Positions 35,359-43,567 of a DNA stretch of 64,000 nt are shown here, one piece after another (the stretch's first letter is position 1; every line of letters begins with the position of its first letter). The DNA lies in the NCBI GenBank assembly GCA_000720845.1, contig JODU01000017.1, forward strand, positions 248,001 through 312,000, in the 5' to 3' direction. The DNA is from Kitasatospora aureofaciens. Its GTDB lineage: Bacteria; Actinomycetota; Actinomycetes; Streptomycetales; Streptomycetaceae. Under the pieces are notes generated by a model. The model saw nothing but the letters and a program-made list of their open reading frames with translations, ran no database searches and was not told where the DNA came from. Position numbers and translations under genes: made by a program.

Positions 35359-36336
35359 GTGAGCAACACGGAAGCGCACCCCGCCGAAGTCAGGTGCGGG
35401 GCACCGGAGGACGGGTCGCCCGCCGCCGGGGTGGAGATCCTGACCGCACGGGACGTCCCGCTCGGCGGACCGCGCGCCATGAAGGTGCGCCGCACCCTGC
35501 CGCAACGGGCCCGGACACTGATCGGAGCCTGGTGCTTCGCCGACCACTACGGCCCCGACGAGGTCCGGGAGTCGGGCGGCATGGACGTCGCTCCCCACCC
35601 GCACATCGGCCTCCAGACGGTCAGCTGGCTGTTCAGCGGGGAGATCGAGCACCGGGACAGTCTGGGCAGCCAGGCGTTCGTCAGGCCGGGCGAGGTGAAC
35701 CTCATGACGGGCGGCCGCGGCATCAGCCACTCCGAGGTGTCCACGCCGGACACCGCGATCCTGCACGGCGTCCAGCTCTGGGTGGCGCTGCCCTCGGAGC
35801 ACCGCGACACCGCTCCGGACTTCCAGCACCACGTGCCCGCCCCGGTCGGCCTGGACGGCGGAGAGGCGCGCGTCTTCCTCGGCTCACTCGCCGGGGCCAC
35901 CTCACCGGTCGGGACCTTCACACCCCTGCTCGGCGCCGAGGTGACCCTGGACCCGGGCGCCGGCGTGACCCTCGACGTCGACCCCGGCTTCGAGCACGGC
36001 GTCCTCGTCGACAGCGGCGACGTACGCCTGGACGGCACGGCCGTACGCCCCGCCGAACTGGCTTACACCGCGCCCGGACGAAGGACGCTCACGCTGACGA
36101 ACGCGGCGCCCGCGGGCGCCCGGCTGCTGGTGCTGGGGGGTCCGCCCTTCCCGGAGGAGATCGTCATGTGGTGGAACTTCATCGGACGCACCCACGACGA
36201 GATCGTGGCGGCCAGGGCGGACTGGGAGAACGACTCCGGGCGCTTCGGCCGGGTCGAGGGCTACCCCGGCGACCGCCTCCCGGCGCCCGTACTCCCCAAC
36301 GCCACCCTCTCCCCGCGCGGGAATCCGAGGCCGTAG
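35359..36336 (+). CDS. Pirin-family protein
   Basis: A 325-residue bicupin. GTG 35359 has GGAGG 8 bases upstream. The metal-binding N-terminal cupin shows 'HPHIGLQTVSWLFSGEIEH' and GGRGISHSE, carrying the usual His and Glu iron ligands. The C-terminal cupin follows, with VMWWNFIGRT near 280. Bacterial pirins act as quercetin dioxygenases or as redox-sensing partners; which applies here is unknown. The divergent AhpD-like gene suggests stress control. Confidence 0.93.
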   Translation: MSNTEAHPAEVRCGAPEDGSPAAGVEILTARDVPLGGPRAMKVRRTLPQRARTLIGAWCFADHYGPDEVRESGGMDVAPHPHIGLQTVSWLFSGEIEHRDSLGSQAFVRPGEVNLMTGGRGISHSEVSTPDTAILHGVQLWVALPSEHRDTAPDFQHHVPAPVGLDGGEARVFLGSLAGATSPVGTFTPLLGAEVTLDPGAGVTLDVDPGFEHGVLVDSGDVRLDGTAVRPAELAYTAPGRRTLTLTNAAPAGARLLVLGGPPFPEEIVMWWNFIGRTHDEIVAARADWENDSGRFGRVEGYPGDRLPAPVLPNATLSPRGNPRP

Positions 36337-36351
36337 GAGCCTCGTGCGGGG

Positions 36352-36990
36352 TCACTCGGGCCAGGCGGAGTTCTCGATCACCTCGACGAAGTCCGTCCGC
36401 CGGAAGCCGGGCACGAAATGTTCCAGGACGTCGGCGTTGACCGTGCCGAACGTGGTGTGCGGGCGGTGCCTGAACCCGTCCGTGAACGCCTGGAGGATCT
36501 GCTTCTTGAAGTCGGGGCGGGGGTGGGCGGCGGTGACCGCGTCGATCTCCGCCCGGGTGATGCGGGCCAGATGCAGACCGAGCACGTCCGTCTCGACGCC
36601 CGCGGTGGTCGCCGCGATCTCCGGCGCCAGCTTGTAGGGGACCTCCGGGGTGGTGTGCAGCGCGACGGCCGTCCATACGGTGTCCGCGTCGGCCCCGGGC
36701 ACGCCGTGGGACAGCAGGAACGCCCGTGCCTGGTCGGCGCCGTCCATCTCGAAGCGCTGGTCGTCGCCGCGGTAGGGCGGCACCAGGCCGGTGTCGTGGA
36801 AGAGCGCGGCGACGTACAGCAGCTCCGGGTCCGGCCGCAGTCCCAGGGCGGCGGCCTGGAGACTGCCGAACAGGTAGACGCGCCGCGAGTGGTGGAAGAT
36901 CAAGGGCGGTGTCGTGTCCCGGACGAGTTCGGTCGCCTCCCGCGCGAGCGAGCTGTCGGGGATGTCGATTCCGGCGATGGTCTCGGTCAT
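36352..36990 (-). CDS. HD-domain hydrolase, cyanamide hydratase-like
   Basis: A 212-residue metal-dependent HD-superfamily protein. His33/His34 in FHHSRRVYLFG and the doublet His65-Asp66 in ALFHDTGLVPP form the metal site, with AVALHTTPE near 120 adding further histidines. The layout resembles fungal cyanamide hydratases and related bacterial HD proteins rather than nucleotide phosphohydrolases. GAGGA stands 5 bases before the ATG. The frame is open upstream but non-coding. It lies 101 bases downstream of a GlxA-type regulator in the same direction and may be its target. Confidence 0.82.
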   Translation of the reverse strand: MTETIAGIDIPDSSLAREATELVRDTTPPLIFHHSRRVYLFGSLQAAALGLRPDPELLYVAALFHDTGLVPPYRGDDQRFEMDGADQARAFLLSHGVPGADADTVWTAVALHTTPEVPYKLAPEIAATTAGVETDVLGLHLARITRAEIDAVTAAHPRPDFKKQILQAFTDGFRHRPHTTFGTVNADVLEHFVPGFRRTDFVEVIENSAWPE

Positions 36991-37091
36991 GGCGGTCCTC
37001 ACGAGTGGGTGCCTGTCGTGTCGGTTCCCACCCTGCGCCGGACGGCCGGGCCGCGTCCGCTCCGCGATGGACAGATGTCCCTCGAAACCGG

Positions 37092-38057
37092 TCACGACTC
37101 CCGGGCGGTGGTGGCGAAGCGCTGCTGGTACCGGATGGGGGACAGTCCCAGGTGCCGGGCGAAGGCCCGGCGCAGACTCTCGTAGCTGGGGAAGCCCGAT
37201 CGGGTGGCCGCCTCCGTGGCGTTGAGCCCGGCGTCGAGCAGGGCCTTGGCCAGGTCGAAGCGGACCAGCTCCACGTACTTCGCCGGCGTCGTGTCCAGCT
37301 CGGCCCGGAACATGCGTGTCAGATGACGTGGGCTGACCCGCACGCGCGCGGCCAGGGCCGCCAGGCCGTGGTCCGCCGTCGGGTCGCTCTGCACCGCCTC
37401 CTGGACCAGTCGCAGCACCGGTGTGCGCGGCGCCGGGCCCTGGAGCGAGGCGGAGAACTGCGACTGGCCGCCGGCCCGCTGCATGTACACCACCAGCGAG
37501 CGCGCGACCTCGCGGGCCAGGGCCGGACCGTGGTCCTCCTCCAGCAGGGCGAGGGCGAGGTCGATGCCCGCGGTCACGCCCGCGGACGTGTACGTGGTGC
37601 CGTCCTTCACGAAGAGCGCGTCCGGCTCGACCCGCGTCGTCGGACACCGGCGAGCCAGTGCCGCGGTGTGCTGCCAGTGCGTCGTCGCGCGCCTGCCCTC
37701 CAGCAGGCCCGCCGCGCCCAGGACGAAGGCGCCGGTGCACACCGAGGCGACGCGCCCCGCCCGGTCCGCCAGAACCTTCGCGGCGGTGGCGAGAGCGGGA
37801 CTCACGGGGGAGCCGGGCAACGCGTCGCCGCCGACCACGACCAGAGTGTCGAAGGCCGCCGCCGGTGCGTCCGTGTCGGCCGGCACCCGCATGCCGATGG
37901 ACGAGGACACCGGCGACCCGTCCGCCGAGACGATGCTGATCCGGTAGTCGGCACCGAACCGGTTGGCCTCGCTGAAGACCTCCGCCGGTCCCGACAGGTC
38001 GAGCAGTTTCATGCCGTCGAACACGAGCACGCCCACCCTGTGCGGCCCCGCCGCCAT
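37092..38057 (-). CDS. GlxA-type transcriptional regulator (DJ-1/PfpI plus AraC HTH)
   Basis: A 321-residue regulator. ATG 38057 has GGAGG five bases upstream. The N-terminal DJ-1/PfpI-like domain (VGVLVFDGMKLLDLSGPAEV at about 7-26, and ASVCTGAFVLGAAGLL with the elbow cysteine near 110) probably binds a small amide- or amine-type ligand. The C-terminal AraC domain carries 'LAALAARVRVSPRHLTRMF' and ATRSGFPSYESLRRAF. The HD-domain gene follows in the same direction and an alpha/beta hydrolase is divergent. Confidence 0.92.
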   Translation of the reverse strand: MAAGPHRVGVLVFDGMKLLDLSGPAEVFSEANRFGADYRISIVSADGSPVSSSIGMRVPADTDAPAAAFDTLVVVGGDALPGSPVSPALATAAKVLADRAGRVASVCTGAFVLGAAGLLEGRRATTHWQHTAALARRCPTTRVEPDALFVKDGTTYTSAGVTAGIDLALALLEEDHGPALAREVARSLVVYMQRAGGQSQFSASLQGPAPRTPVLRLVQEAVQSDPTADHGLAALAARVRVSPRHLTRMFRAELDTTPAKYVELVRFDLAKALLDAGLNATEAATRSGFPSYESLRRAFARHLGLSPIRYQQRFATTARES

Positions 38058-38175
38058 CGCTTCCTCCGCCCCTCGGTCCTTCGTGAACTGGTCGATATGA
38101 GTGAAAAGTGAGGTATGTCGGTTATCGGCGTAAGGTGGCTCGCGGGGATCAGTCGCACACGCGGAAGGATCAGCC

Positions 38176-39006
38176 ATGGGTACGGTCACCACCTCGGACG
38201 GCACGAACATCTTCTACAAGGACTGGGGCCCGCGCGACGGCCGGCCCGTCGTCTTCCACCACGGCTGGCCGCTCAGTGCCGACGACTGGGACAACCAGAT
38301 GGTGTTCTTCCTCTCCCACGGCTATCGCGTGATCGCCCACGACCGCCGCGGACACGGACGCTCGGACCAGCCCTCCACCGGCCACGACATGGACACCTAC
38401 GCCGCCGACGTCGCGGCGCTGACCGAGGCCCTCGATCTGCGGGACGCCGTGCACATCGGGCACTCCACCGGCGGTGGCGAGGTCGCGCGCTATGTGGCGC
38501 GGGCCGAGCCGGGCCGCGTCGCGAAGGCCGTCCTCGTCAGTGCCGTGCCGCCGGTGATGGTGAAGTCCGAGAGCAACCCCGAGGGCCTGCCGATCGAGGT
38601 CTTCGACGAGTTCCGTGCCGCCCTCGCCGCCAATCGCGCGCAGTTCTACATCGACGTGCCGTCCGGCCCCTTCTACGGCTTCAACCGGGAGGGCGCGACG
38701 GTCTCGCAGGGGCTGATCGACCACTGGTGGCTCCAGGGGATGACGGGCGCGGCCAACGCGCACTACGAGTGCATCGCGGCGTTCTCGGAGACCGACTTCA
38801 CCGACGATCTCAAGCGGATCGAGGTCCCGGTCCTCGTCGCGCACGGGACGGACGACCAGGTCGTGCCCTACGCGGACGCGGCGCCGAAGTCGGTCGAACT
38901 CCTGGCGAACGGCACGCTCAAGTCGTACGAAGGGCTCCCGCACGGCATGCTGTCGACCCATCCGGAGATCCTCAACCCCGATCTGCTGGCCTTCGTGAAG
39001 TCGTAG
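38176..39006 (+). CDS. Alpha/beta hydrolase, cofactor-free (non-heme) chloroperoxidase/arylesterase type
   Basis: A 276-residue serine hydrolase. FHHGWPLSADDWD (28-40), DRRGHGRSDQP, the elbow IGHSTGGGEV (Ser97), HGTDDQVVP (acid) and GLPHGM (histidine) all match the bacterial perhydrolase/chloroperoxidase family, which hydrolyses esters and can make peracids in vitro. The length is typical. It is divergent from the GlxA-type regulator across a 118-base gap. Confidence 0.92.
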   Translation: MGTVTTSDGTNIFYKDWGPRDGRPVVFHHGWPLSADDWDNQMVFFLSHGYRVIAHDRRGHGRSDQPSTGHDMDTYAADVAALTEALDLRDAVHIGHSTGGGEVARYVARAEPGRVAKAVLVSAVPPVMVKSESNPEGLPIEVFDEFRAALAANRAQFYIDVPSGPFYGFNREGATVSQGLIDHWWLQGMTGAANAHYECIAAFSETDFTDDLKRIEVPVLVAHGTDDQVVPYADAAPKSVELLANGTLKSYEGLPHGMLSTHPEILNPDLLAFVKS

Positions 39007-39013
39007 TCCGGGT

Positions 39014-39558
39014 GTGGGCGTGAGCCGGTTCCCGGAGGGCTGGGCCGATGCCGCCCTGCTGACCGACTCCGTCGTCGGTCTCGCCGTGTGGGACACCGGC
39101 CTGCGGTGCGTCCGGGTCAACGACGCCCTCGAACGTCACGACGGGATCGCCCGCGAACGGAGGCTGGGCCGGCGCCCGCGGCAGTCGCCGGCCGGGGACG
39201 CCGGCGCACTGGCGGCGCTCGTACGGCGGGTGCTGACCACCGGTCGGTGTGCCACCGGCCGTGAGTACCGGGTCCCGGTTCAGGCGGGCAGCCGCGGCGA
39301 CCGCGCCCTCTCGGCCTCGTTCGTGCGCCTGCACGACGCCGACGGCCGTTCCCTCTTCCCCGGTCTTCCGCACGGCCTTCCGCTCGGAGTGGGCCTGCTC
39401 CGCGCGACCAGGACATCGAGGTCGGTCTGCGACGGGTGGGCCGCGCCCTGACCCGCGGCGCCTCCTCCCTGGAGGAACCGGGTACGGCGGTGATCGGCAC
39501 CCTGCCCACCGCACCCCCGCCCGACGACGTCACCCTGCTGCTGGCCCGCGGTCTGTGA
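39014..39558 (+). pseudogene. Remnant of a PAS/SpoIIE-type PP2C phosphatase gene
   Basis: The first frame (from GTG 39014) encodes a PAS domain: DSVVGLAVWDTGLRCVRVND, then ALERHDGIARER. At about 39355 it jumps to a piece of phosphatase sequence (LPHGLPLGVG). From about 39400 the C-terminal end of the phosphatase continues in another frame, RDQDIEVGLRRVGRAL to PPPDDVTLLLARGL and TGA at 39556-39558. The catalytic core with its GD and TDG motifs is missing. An internal deletion plus frameshift of a PAS-SpoIIE gene is the simplest reading. Confidence 0.75.
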
Positions 39559-39588
39559 ACGGACGCCTCGCCCGGCGACGTGCCATCC

Positions 39589-40200
39589 TCAGGACGCCGA
39601 TTCCCGCAGGCGGCGGCCGGCCGCCTTGGCCTGGTTGCCGCAGCGGCGCATGGAGCACCACTTGCGCGGCCGTCCGCCGCCGGAGTCGAGGCAGAGCATC
39701 CGGCACGCCGCTGAGGCGCAGGCGGTCAGGCGGGACCGGCGGGCGTCGTCGGTCATGAGATCGATGAGGTCCCGCGCGACGATCGACAGCAGGGACTCCT
39801 TCGTCAGCGTCCCGCTCCCCTTCGGCACCCATGTGCCGTCTTCCGCCAACTCCATCTGCGGTATCGGAGGTTCGGCCCTGGCCAGGAGGTTCACCAGGTC
39901 GACCGACTCCTGCCGCGGCCGGTGCCCGTCGACGGCACCGGAGGCGATGTCGTGGGCGGCAGCGCGCAGCGCGTGCAGCGACCGCAGGACGTCCTCGGGG
40001 TCGTACCCCTCCTCCAGAGTCACCCCCACCCCCCGGCACCAGGCTTCGAGGCGCTCGGTGTCGCCCATCCGCTCGACGGGGGCCTCGGGCCTGCGGCCCA
40101 CGGTGGCCACCAGGTTCAGGCACAGGGTCCCGGCGTCGAAACGAAGCTCCCGCTGCCGGGCGGTGACCCTGCTGCGCGGTCCGGGCCGCTCGGCGTCCAT
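39589..40200 (-). CDS. CGNR zinc-finger regulator (ABATE domain)
   Basis: A 203-residue protein of the ABATE/CGNR family of putative stress or catabolic regulators. An N-terminal ABATE domain ('RFDAGTLCLNLVATVGRR') precedes the C-terminal finger, with cysteines in CASAACRMLCLD and the signature KWCSMRRCGNQAKAAGRR. The finger binds zinc and probably DNA. It is divergent from an ApbA-type reductase with a perfect 8+8 base palindrome between them. A second CGNR gene lies at 42167. Confidence 0.9.
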   Translation of the reverse strand: MDAERPGPRSRVTARQRELRFDAGTLCLNLVATVGRRPEAPVERMGDTERLEAWCRGVGVTLEEGYDPEDVLRSLHALRAAAHDIASGAVDGHRPRQESVDLVNLLARAEPPIPQMELAEDGTWVPKGSGTLTKESLLSIVARDLIDLMTDDARRSRLTACASAACRMLCLDSGGGRPRKWCSMRRCGNQAKAAGRRLRESAS

Positions 40201-40207
40201 GGTTCTA

Positions 40208-40231
40208 TAGTAACCGTTCTGATGGTTACTA
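40208..40231. promoter_or_regulatory. Palindromic operator of the first CGNR pair
   Basis: TAGTAACC and GGTTACTA are perfect 8-base inverted arms separated by 8 bases. They lie 8 bases before the CGNR start and 20 bases before the reductase start. This is probably the binding site of the CGNR protein itself. Confidence 0.65.
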
Positions 40232-40250
40232 AGAGGGTGGGGGCGGAGCC

Positions 40251-41180
40251 ATGCGCATCGCGGTGATCGGGGCGGGCGGGGTCGGAGGCTATTTCGGGGC
40301 CCGGTTGGCCGCCGCGGGAAACGAGGTCACCTTCGTGGCCCGCGGTGCGCACCTCGATGCCGTGCGCCGGTCCGGACTGGTCGTCCACAGTCCGCTGGGC
40401 GAATTGCACACCTCGCCCGACTCCGTCGTGGGGAGCATCTCGGAGCTGGGCCCCGTGGATCTCGTGCTCGTCGCTGTCAAGCTGTGGGACACCGAGGCGG
40501 TCGCCGAGCAGTTGCGGTCCTCGGCGGCGCACGCGGCACCGGTGCTGTCACTGCAGAACGGGGTGCACAAGGACGCCGTCCTGCGCGCCCGGCTGACGGA
40601 CGAACAGGTCCTGGGCGGTGTCTGCTTCATCTCGGCCTTCATCGAGGAGCCCGGGGTGGTCAGGCACAACAGCCCCTTGCAGAAGGTCGTTCTCGGCCCC
40701 TACCGGTCCGGCCAGTCGGCGACCAGCCGGACCGTGCTCGCCGTGTTCCGGGAGGCGGGGATCGACACCGAGGAGAGCGACGACATCGAGCGGGCGATCT
40801 GGGAGAAGTTCGTGTTCCTCGTGGGCCTGTCGGCGACGACGGCGGCCGTCCGCCGGCCGATCGGCGTCGTCCGCGCCGACGAGCACAGCCGGCGGCTGCT
40901 GTACGACGTCATGGCCGAGACGGTGGCCGTGGCGCAGGCGTCGGGGGTGCGGCTGGACGACGGCTTCGCCGAGGACCGGCTCAACTTCTGCGACACGCTT
41001 CCCGCGGCCATGACCTCCTCCATGCACAACGACCTGGAGAAGGGCAACCGCCTCGAACTGCCCTGGCTCAGCGGGGGAGTGGTGGACCTCGCCGGCCGGT
41101 TCGGCGTTCCCGTTCCGCGCAACCGGACGGTGGCCGACATCCTCGCGCCGTACGCCCTGGGCCGGCCGGCCGGATCGTGA
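40251..41180 (+). CDS. ApbA/PanE-type 2-dehydropantoate 2-reductase family protein
   Basis: A 309-residue NADP-dependent oxidoreductase. The Rossmann motif VIGAGGVGGYFGARL (5-19) and 'LVLVAVKLWDTEAVAEQL' are family hallmarks, 'AIWEKFVFLVGLSATTA' carries the catalytic lysine, and the C-terminal helix 'TSSMHNDLEKGNRLELPWL' is standard. True pantoate synthesis would need only one such enzyme, and many paralogues reduce other 2-keto acids. Control by the divergent CGNR gene suggests a catabolic or detoxifying role. Confidence 0.88.
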   Translation: MRIAVIGAGGVGGYFGARLAAAGNEVTFVARGAHLDAVRRSGLVVHSPLGELHTSPDSVVGSISELGPVDLVLVAVKLWDTEAVAEQLRSSAAHAAPVLSLQNGVHKDAVLRARLTDEQVLGGVCFISAFIEEPGVVRHNSPLQKVVLGPYRSGQSATSRTVLAVFREAGIDTEESDDIERAIWEKFVFLVGLSATTAAVRRPIGVVRADEHSRRLLYDVMAETVAVAQASGVRLDDGFAEDRLNFCDTLPAAMTSSMHNDLEKGNRLELPWLSGGVVDLAGRFGVPVPRNRTVADILAPYALGRPAGS

Positions 41181-41192
41181 CGGCGCGGCGGT

Positions 41193-42062
41193 CTACTTGG
41201 CGGTCCGGGCGAGGAAGTCCCGGATGTGGGTGGTGATCTCCTCCAGGTGGGTCTCGAGGGCGAAGTGCCCGGTGTCCAGGAGGTGGACCTCGGCGTCCGG
41301 GAGGTCGCGCCGGAACGCGTGGGCGCCCTCGGGGCCGAAGATCTCGTCCCTGGCCCCCCACACGGCCAGCAGCGGCACCCGGGTGTCGCGGAAGTACTGC
41401 TGGAGCCGGGGGTAGAGGGCGACGTTCGTCGGGTAGTCGCGGAACAGCGTGAGCTGGACGGCGTCGTTGCCCGGCCGGTCGAGCAGCGCCTGGTCGAGGG
41501 TCCAGGTGTCGGGGCTGACGAGGCTCTGGTCGGGGACGCCGTTCAGGTACTGCCAGCGGATCGACTCGGGGGCCAGCGCGGCCCGGGCGAGCGCCTCCGT
41601 CTCGGGGGTCGGGTCGTCGGTGTAGGCGAACAGCCCCTCCCAGAACTCCTTGACCAGGCCGTCGGTGTAGCCGTTGCCGTTCTGCGTGACGATCGCGGTG
41701 ATGCGGTGCGGGCTCCGGACGGCGATGCGCCACGCCACCGGTGCCCCGTAGTCCTGCACGTACACCGCGAAGCGCTCCACGCCGAGCCGGTCCAGGAGCC
41801 CGACGGTCACGTCCGTGAGGGAGTCGAAGCTGTAGTCGAACGCGTCGGCCTGAGGCATGGCCGAGTACCCGAAGCCGATCATGTCGGGTGCGATCACGTG
41901 GTAGGTGTCCGCGAGCTTCGGGATCAGGTCGCGGAACATGTGGCTGCTCGTCGGGAAGCCGTGCAGCAGCACGACACTCGGCGCCTGCGGGTCACCGGCC
42001 TCCCGGTAGAAGACGTCCAGGCCGTCGACGGTGGTGGTCCTGTGGTGCACGACGACGCTCAT
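41193..42062 (-). CDS. Alpha/beta hydrolase of the haloalkane dehalogenase/epoxide hydrolase type
   Basis: A 289-residue hydrolase whose nucleophile elbow is YVQDYGAPVAWR, with Asp104 instead of serine, as in haloalkane dehalogenases and epoxide hydrolases. The oxyanion motif LLHGFPTSSHMF (33-44) and the end LLDTGHFALE with the catalytic histidine support this. Asp nucleophiles form an alkyl-enzyme ester. The substrate is unknown. It is divergent from the second CGNR regulator, and its stop lies 13 bases after the convergent reductase gene. Confidence 0.88.
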   Translation of the reverse strand: MSVVVHHRTTTVDGLDVFYREAGDPQAPSVVLLHGFPTSSHMFRDLIPKLADTYHVIAPDMIGFGYSAMPQADAFDYSFDSLTDVTVGLLDRLGVERFAVYVQDYGAPVAWRIAVRSPHRITAIVTQNGNGYTDGLVKEFWEGLFAYTDDPTPETEALARAALAPESIRWQYLNGVPDQSLVSPDTWTLDQALLDRPGNDAVQLTLFRDYPTNVALYPRLQQYFRDTRVPLLAVWGARDEIFGPEGAHAFRRDLPDAEVHLLDTGHFALETHLEEITTHIRDFLARTAK

Positions 42063-42065
42063 CGC

Positions 42066-42142
42066 AACCCCTTAATCGGTTATTGGTGGTTAGGTAGAGT
42101 CCAGCACTCCCGGGTTAACCTGTCAAGCGGCCTTAAGGGGTT
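42066..42142. promoter_or_regulatory. Operator array of the second CGNR pair
   Basis: AACCCCTTAA (42066-42075) and its exact inverse TTAAGGGGTT (42133-42142) bracket the divergent gap. Between them lie GGTTATTGGTGGTTAGG and the palindrome GGGTTAACC. The repeated GGTTA/TAACC element matches the core of the operator at 40208-40231, as expected for two related regulators. Confidence 0.6.
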
Positions 42143-42166
42143 AGATGGGGTTGTTGTAACCTGCCA

Positions 42167-42706
42167 ATGTCGACGAAACGGTTAGGGGTGACGGCGGTGA
42201 CCGGCACGGCCGCGGAGGACGTCCTCCTGGAACTGCTCAACACGACTCCCGTCACGCGGGGATCGGTGGCCGACGCGCTGGGCACGCCCGCCGAAGGGCG
42301 CGCGTGGGTACGCGGTCACGGAGGGGCCGGGTCGGACGAGGAGGTCGCCTTCCTGGTCGCCGCGCGGGACGCGCTCCAGGACGTCGTCCGGGGGCGGCGG
42401 GGCCCCGAGTGCCTGGGCCGGTTCCTCGAAGGCGTGAGCAGCGTGCCGTCCTTCGAGGGCGGCAGGCTGGAATGGACCCTCCGGGTCCCCGAGGCGCGCC
42501 GCCTGACCGTGGAGCTGCTGTTGACCTGGGCGCACGTCGAGGAGACCCGGCCGGGACGGCTCAAGCCGTGCGGCAACCCGGAATGCCGGCGCTTCCTGCT
42601 GGACCGCAGCAAGCCCAACACTGCCCGCTGGTGCTCCATGGCCGAGTGCGGGAACCGGATGAAGGCCCGGCGGCACTACGAGCGCGTCAAGGGCGCCCAG
42701 GCGTAG
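42167..42706 (+). CDS. CGNR zinc-finger regulator (ABATE domain), second copy
   Basis: A 179-residue paralogue of the protein at 39589. The ABATE part is shorter (from about 20 to 110, 'LLELLNTTPVTRGSVADAL'). The finger has CGNPECRRFLLD and then RWCSMAECGNRMKARRHY, with all four cysteines. ATG 42167 has no clear ribosome site, so the mRNA may be leaderless; GTG 42188 is an alternative. It is divergent from the dehalogenase-like hydrolase and probably regulates it. Confidence 0.87.
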   Translation: MSTKRLGVTAVTGTAAEDVLLELLNTTPVTRGSVADALGTPAEGRAWVRGHGGAGSDEEVAFLVAARDALQDVVRGRRGPECLGRFLEGVSSVPSFEGGRLEWTLRVPEARRLTVELLLTWAHVEETRPGRLKPCGNPECRRFLLDRSKPNTARWCSMAECGNRMKARRHYERVKGAQA

Positions 42707-42721
42707 CGAGCACGGCCGGGG

Positions 42722-43543
42722 TCAGACCGCCGCCGCCATCGCCTCGTGCTTCCAGAACCCCGAGAAGGTGATGCGCTCCTTCGGCAGACCCAGGCGGTGC
42801 AGGTGCCTGCGCCCCTCGGTGGCCAGGGTCGACTCGCCGACGACGAAGGCGTATCCCGCCGCGTCGGCGCGGGTCAGCCGGTGCAGTTCGCGCAGCGCGG
42901 CGGCGCCGGGGACCGCGGTGGCGTCCCGCCGTACGACCCAGGAGACGGCCACACCGGCCGGGGCGTTCAGCTCACGGCGGTCGGCGTCGGTGGGGATCTC
43001 CTGGATGAGGCGCCCCACGGTGCCGTCCGGGAGTGAGCGCATGATGCTCGCCGTCGCGGGCAGCCCGGTCTCGTCGGCCACCACGGTCACCTCGGAGGCG
43101 TCCCGCGGGCAGTCGAAGAGGATGCCCTGGTCGAGCAGGGCGAGCGCGTCCCCGGGGCGGGCGCCGCAGGCCCAGACCGCGGCCCTGCCCTCGACCTCGC
43201 CGGCGGGGCCCCGGTGCACGACGAAGTCGATGTCCAGCTCGGCCGTTGCCCTGCGGTAGTCGGCCACGGAGTAGTTGGCGCAGTGCGGCCGCTCGTCCTC
43301 CGGGATGGCGAGGTAGGGCTGCCACCACTGGGAGCCGGTGAACTCCGGCAGACGCAGCTCCCGTTGGTGGGGCAGTTGGAGGAACAGGCGGAACCAGTGG
43401 TCGTACCCCAGCCACGGAAAGCCGCCGAGCCCCGGTCCGGTGACCGTGACGCGCTGCATGGACGGGGAGACCCGCTCGGTCCGCACCACGCGGGCGCGGA
43501 ACATCTCCGGGTGCTGGGGCGTGAGCCGCCGAACCTTCGCCAT
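42722..43543 (-). CDS. Siderophore-interacting protein (SIP), ferric-siderophore reductase
   Basis: A 273-residue NAD(P)H/FAD ferric reductase of the ViuB/SIP family, which releases iron from ferric siderophores in the cytosol. The N-terminal beta-barrel begins RARVVRTERVSPSMQRVTV and has the flavin block CANYSVADYRR followed by DIDFVVHRGPAGE. The reductase half has 'DEVTVVADETGLPA'-like strands, the GESTLA segment and the end ITFSGFWKHEA, all typical. An iron box starts five bases before the ATG and there is no ribosome site, so the message may be leaderless. Confidence 0.93.
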   Translation of the reverse strand: MAKVRRLTPQHPEMFRARVVRTERVSPSMQRVTVTGPGLGGFPWLGYDHWFRLFLQLPHQRELRLPEFTGSQWWQPYLAIPEDERPHCANYSVADYRRATAELDIDFVVHRGPAGEVEGRAAVWACGARPGDALALLDQGILFDCPRDASEVTVVADETGLPATASIMRSLPDGTVGRLIQEIPTDADRRELNAPAGVAVSWVVRRDATAVPGAAALRELHRLTRADAAGYAFVVGESTLATEGRRHLHRLGLPKERITFSGFWKHEAMAAAV

Positions 43544-43548
43544 GAAGG

Positions 43549-43567
43549 CAAGGCTAGCCTAACTTGC
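43549..43567 (-). promoter_or_regulatory. Iron box before the siderophore-interacting protein
   Basis: CAAGGCTAGCCTAACTTGC matches the iron-box consensus at 12 of 19 positions and includes the palindrome AGGCTAGCCT. It directly precedes the SIP start and overlaps the stop codon of the upstream GH3 gene, so iron control can be exerted without affecting the glycan operon. Confidence 0.6.
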
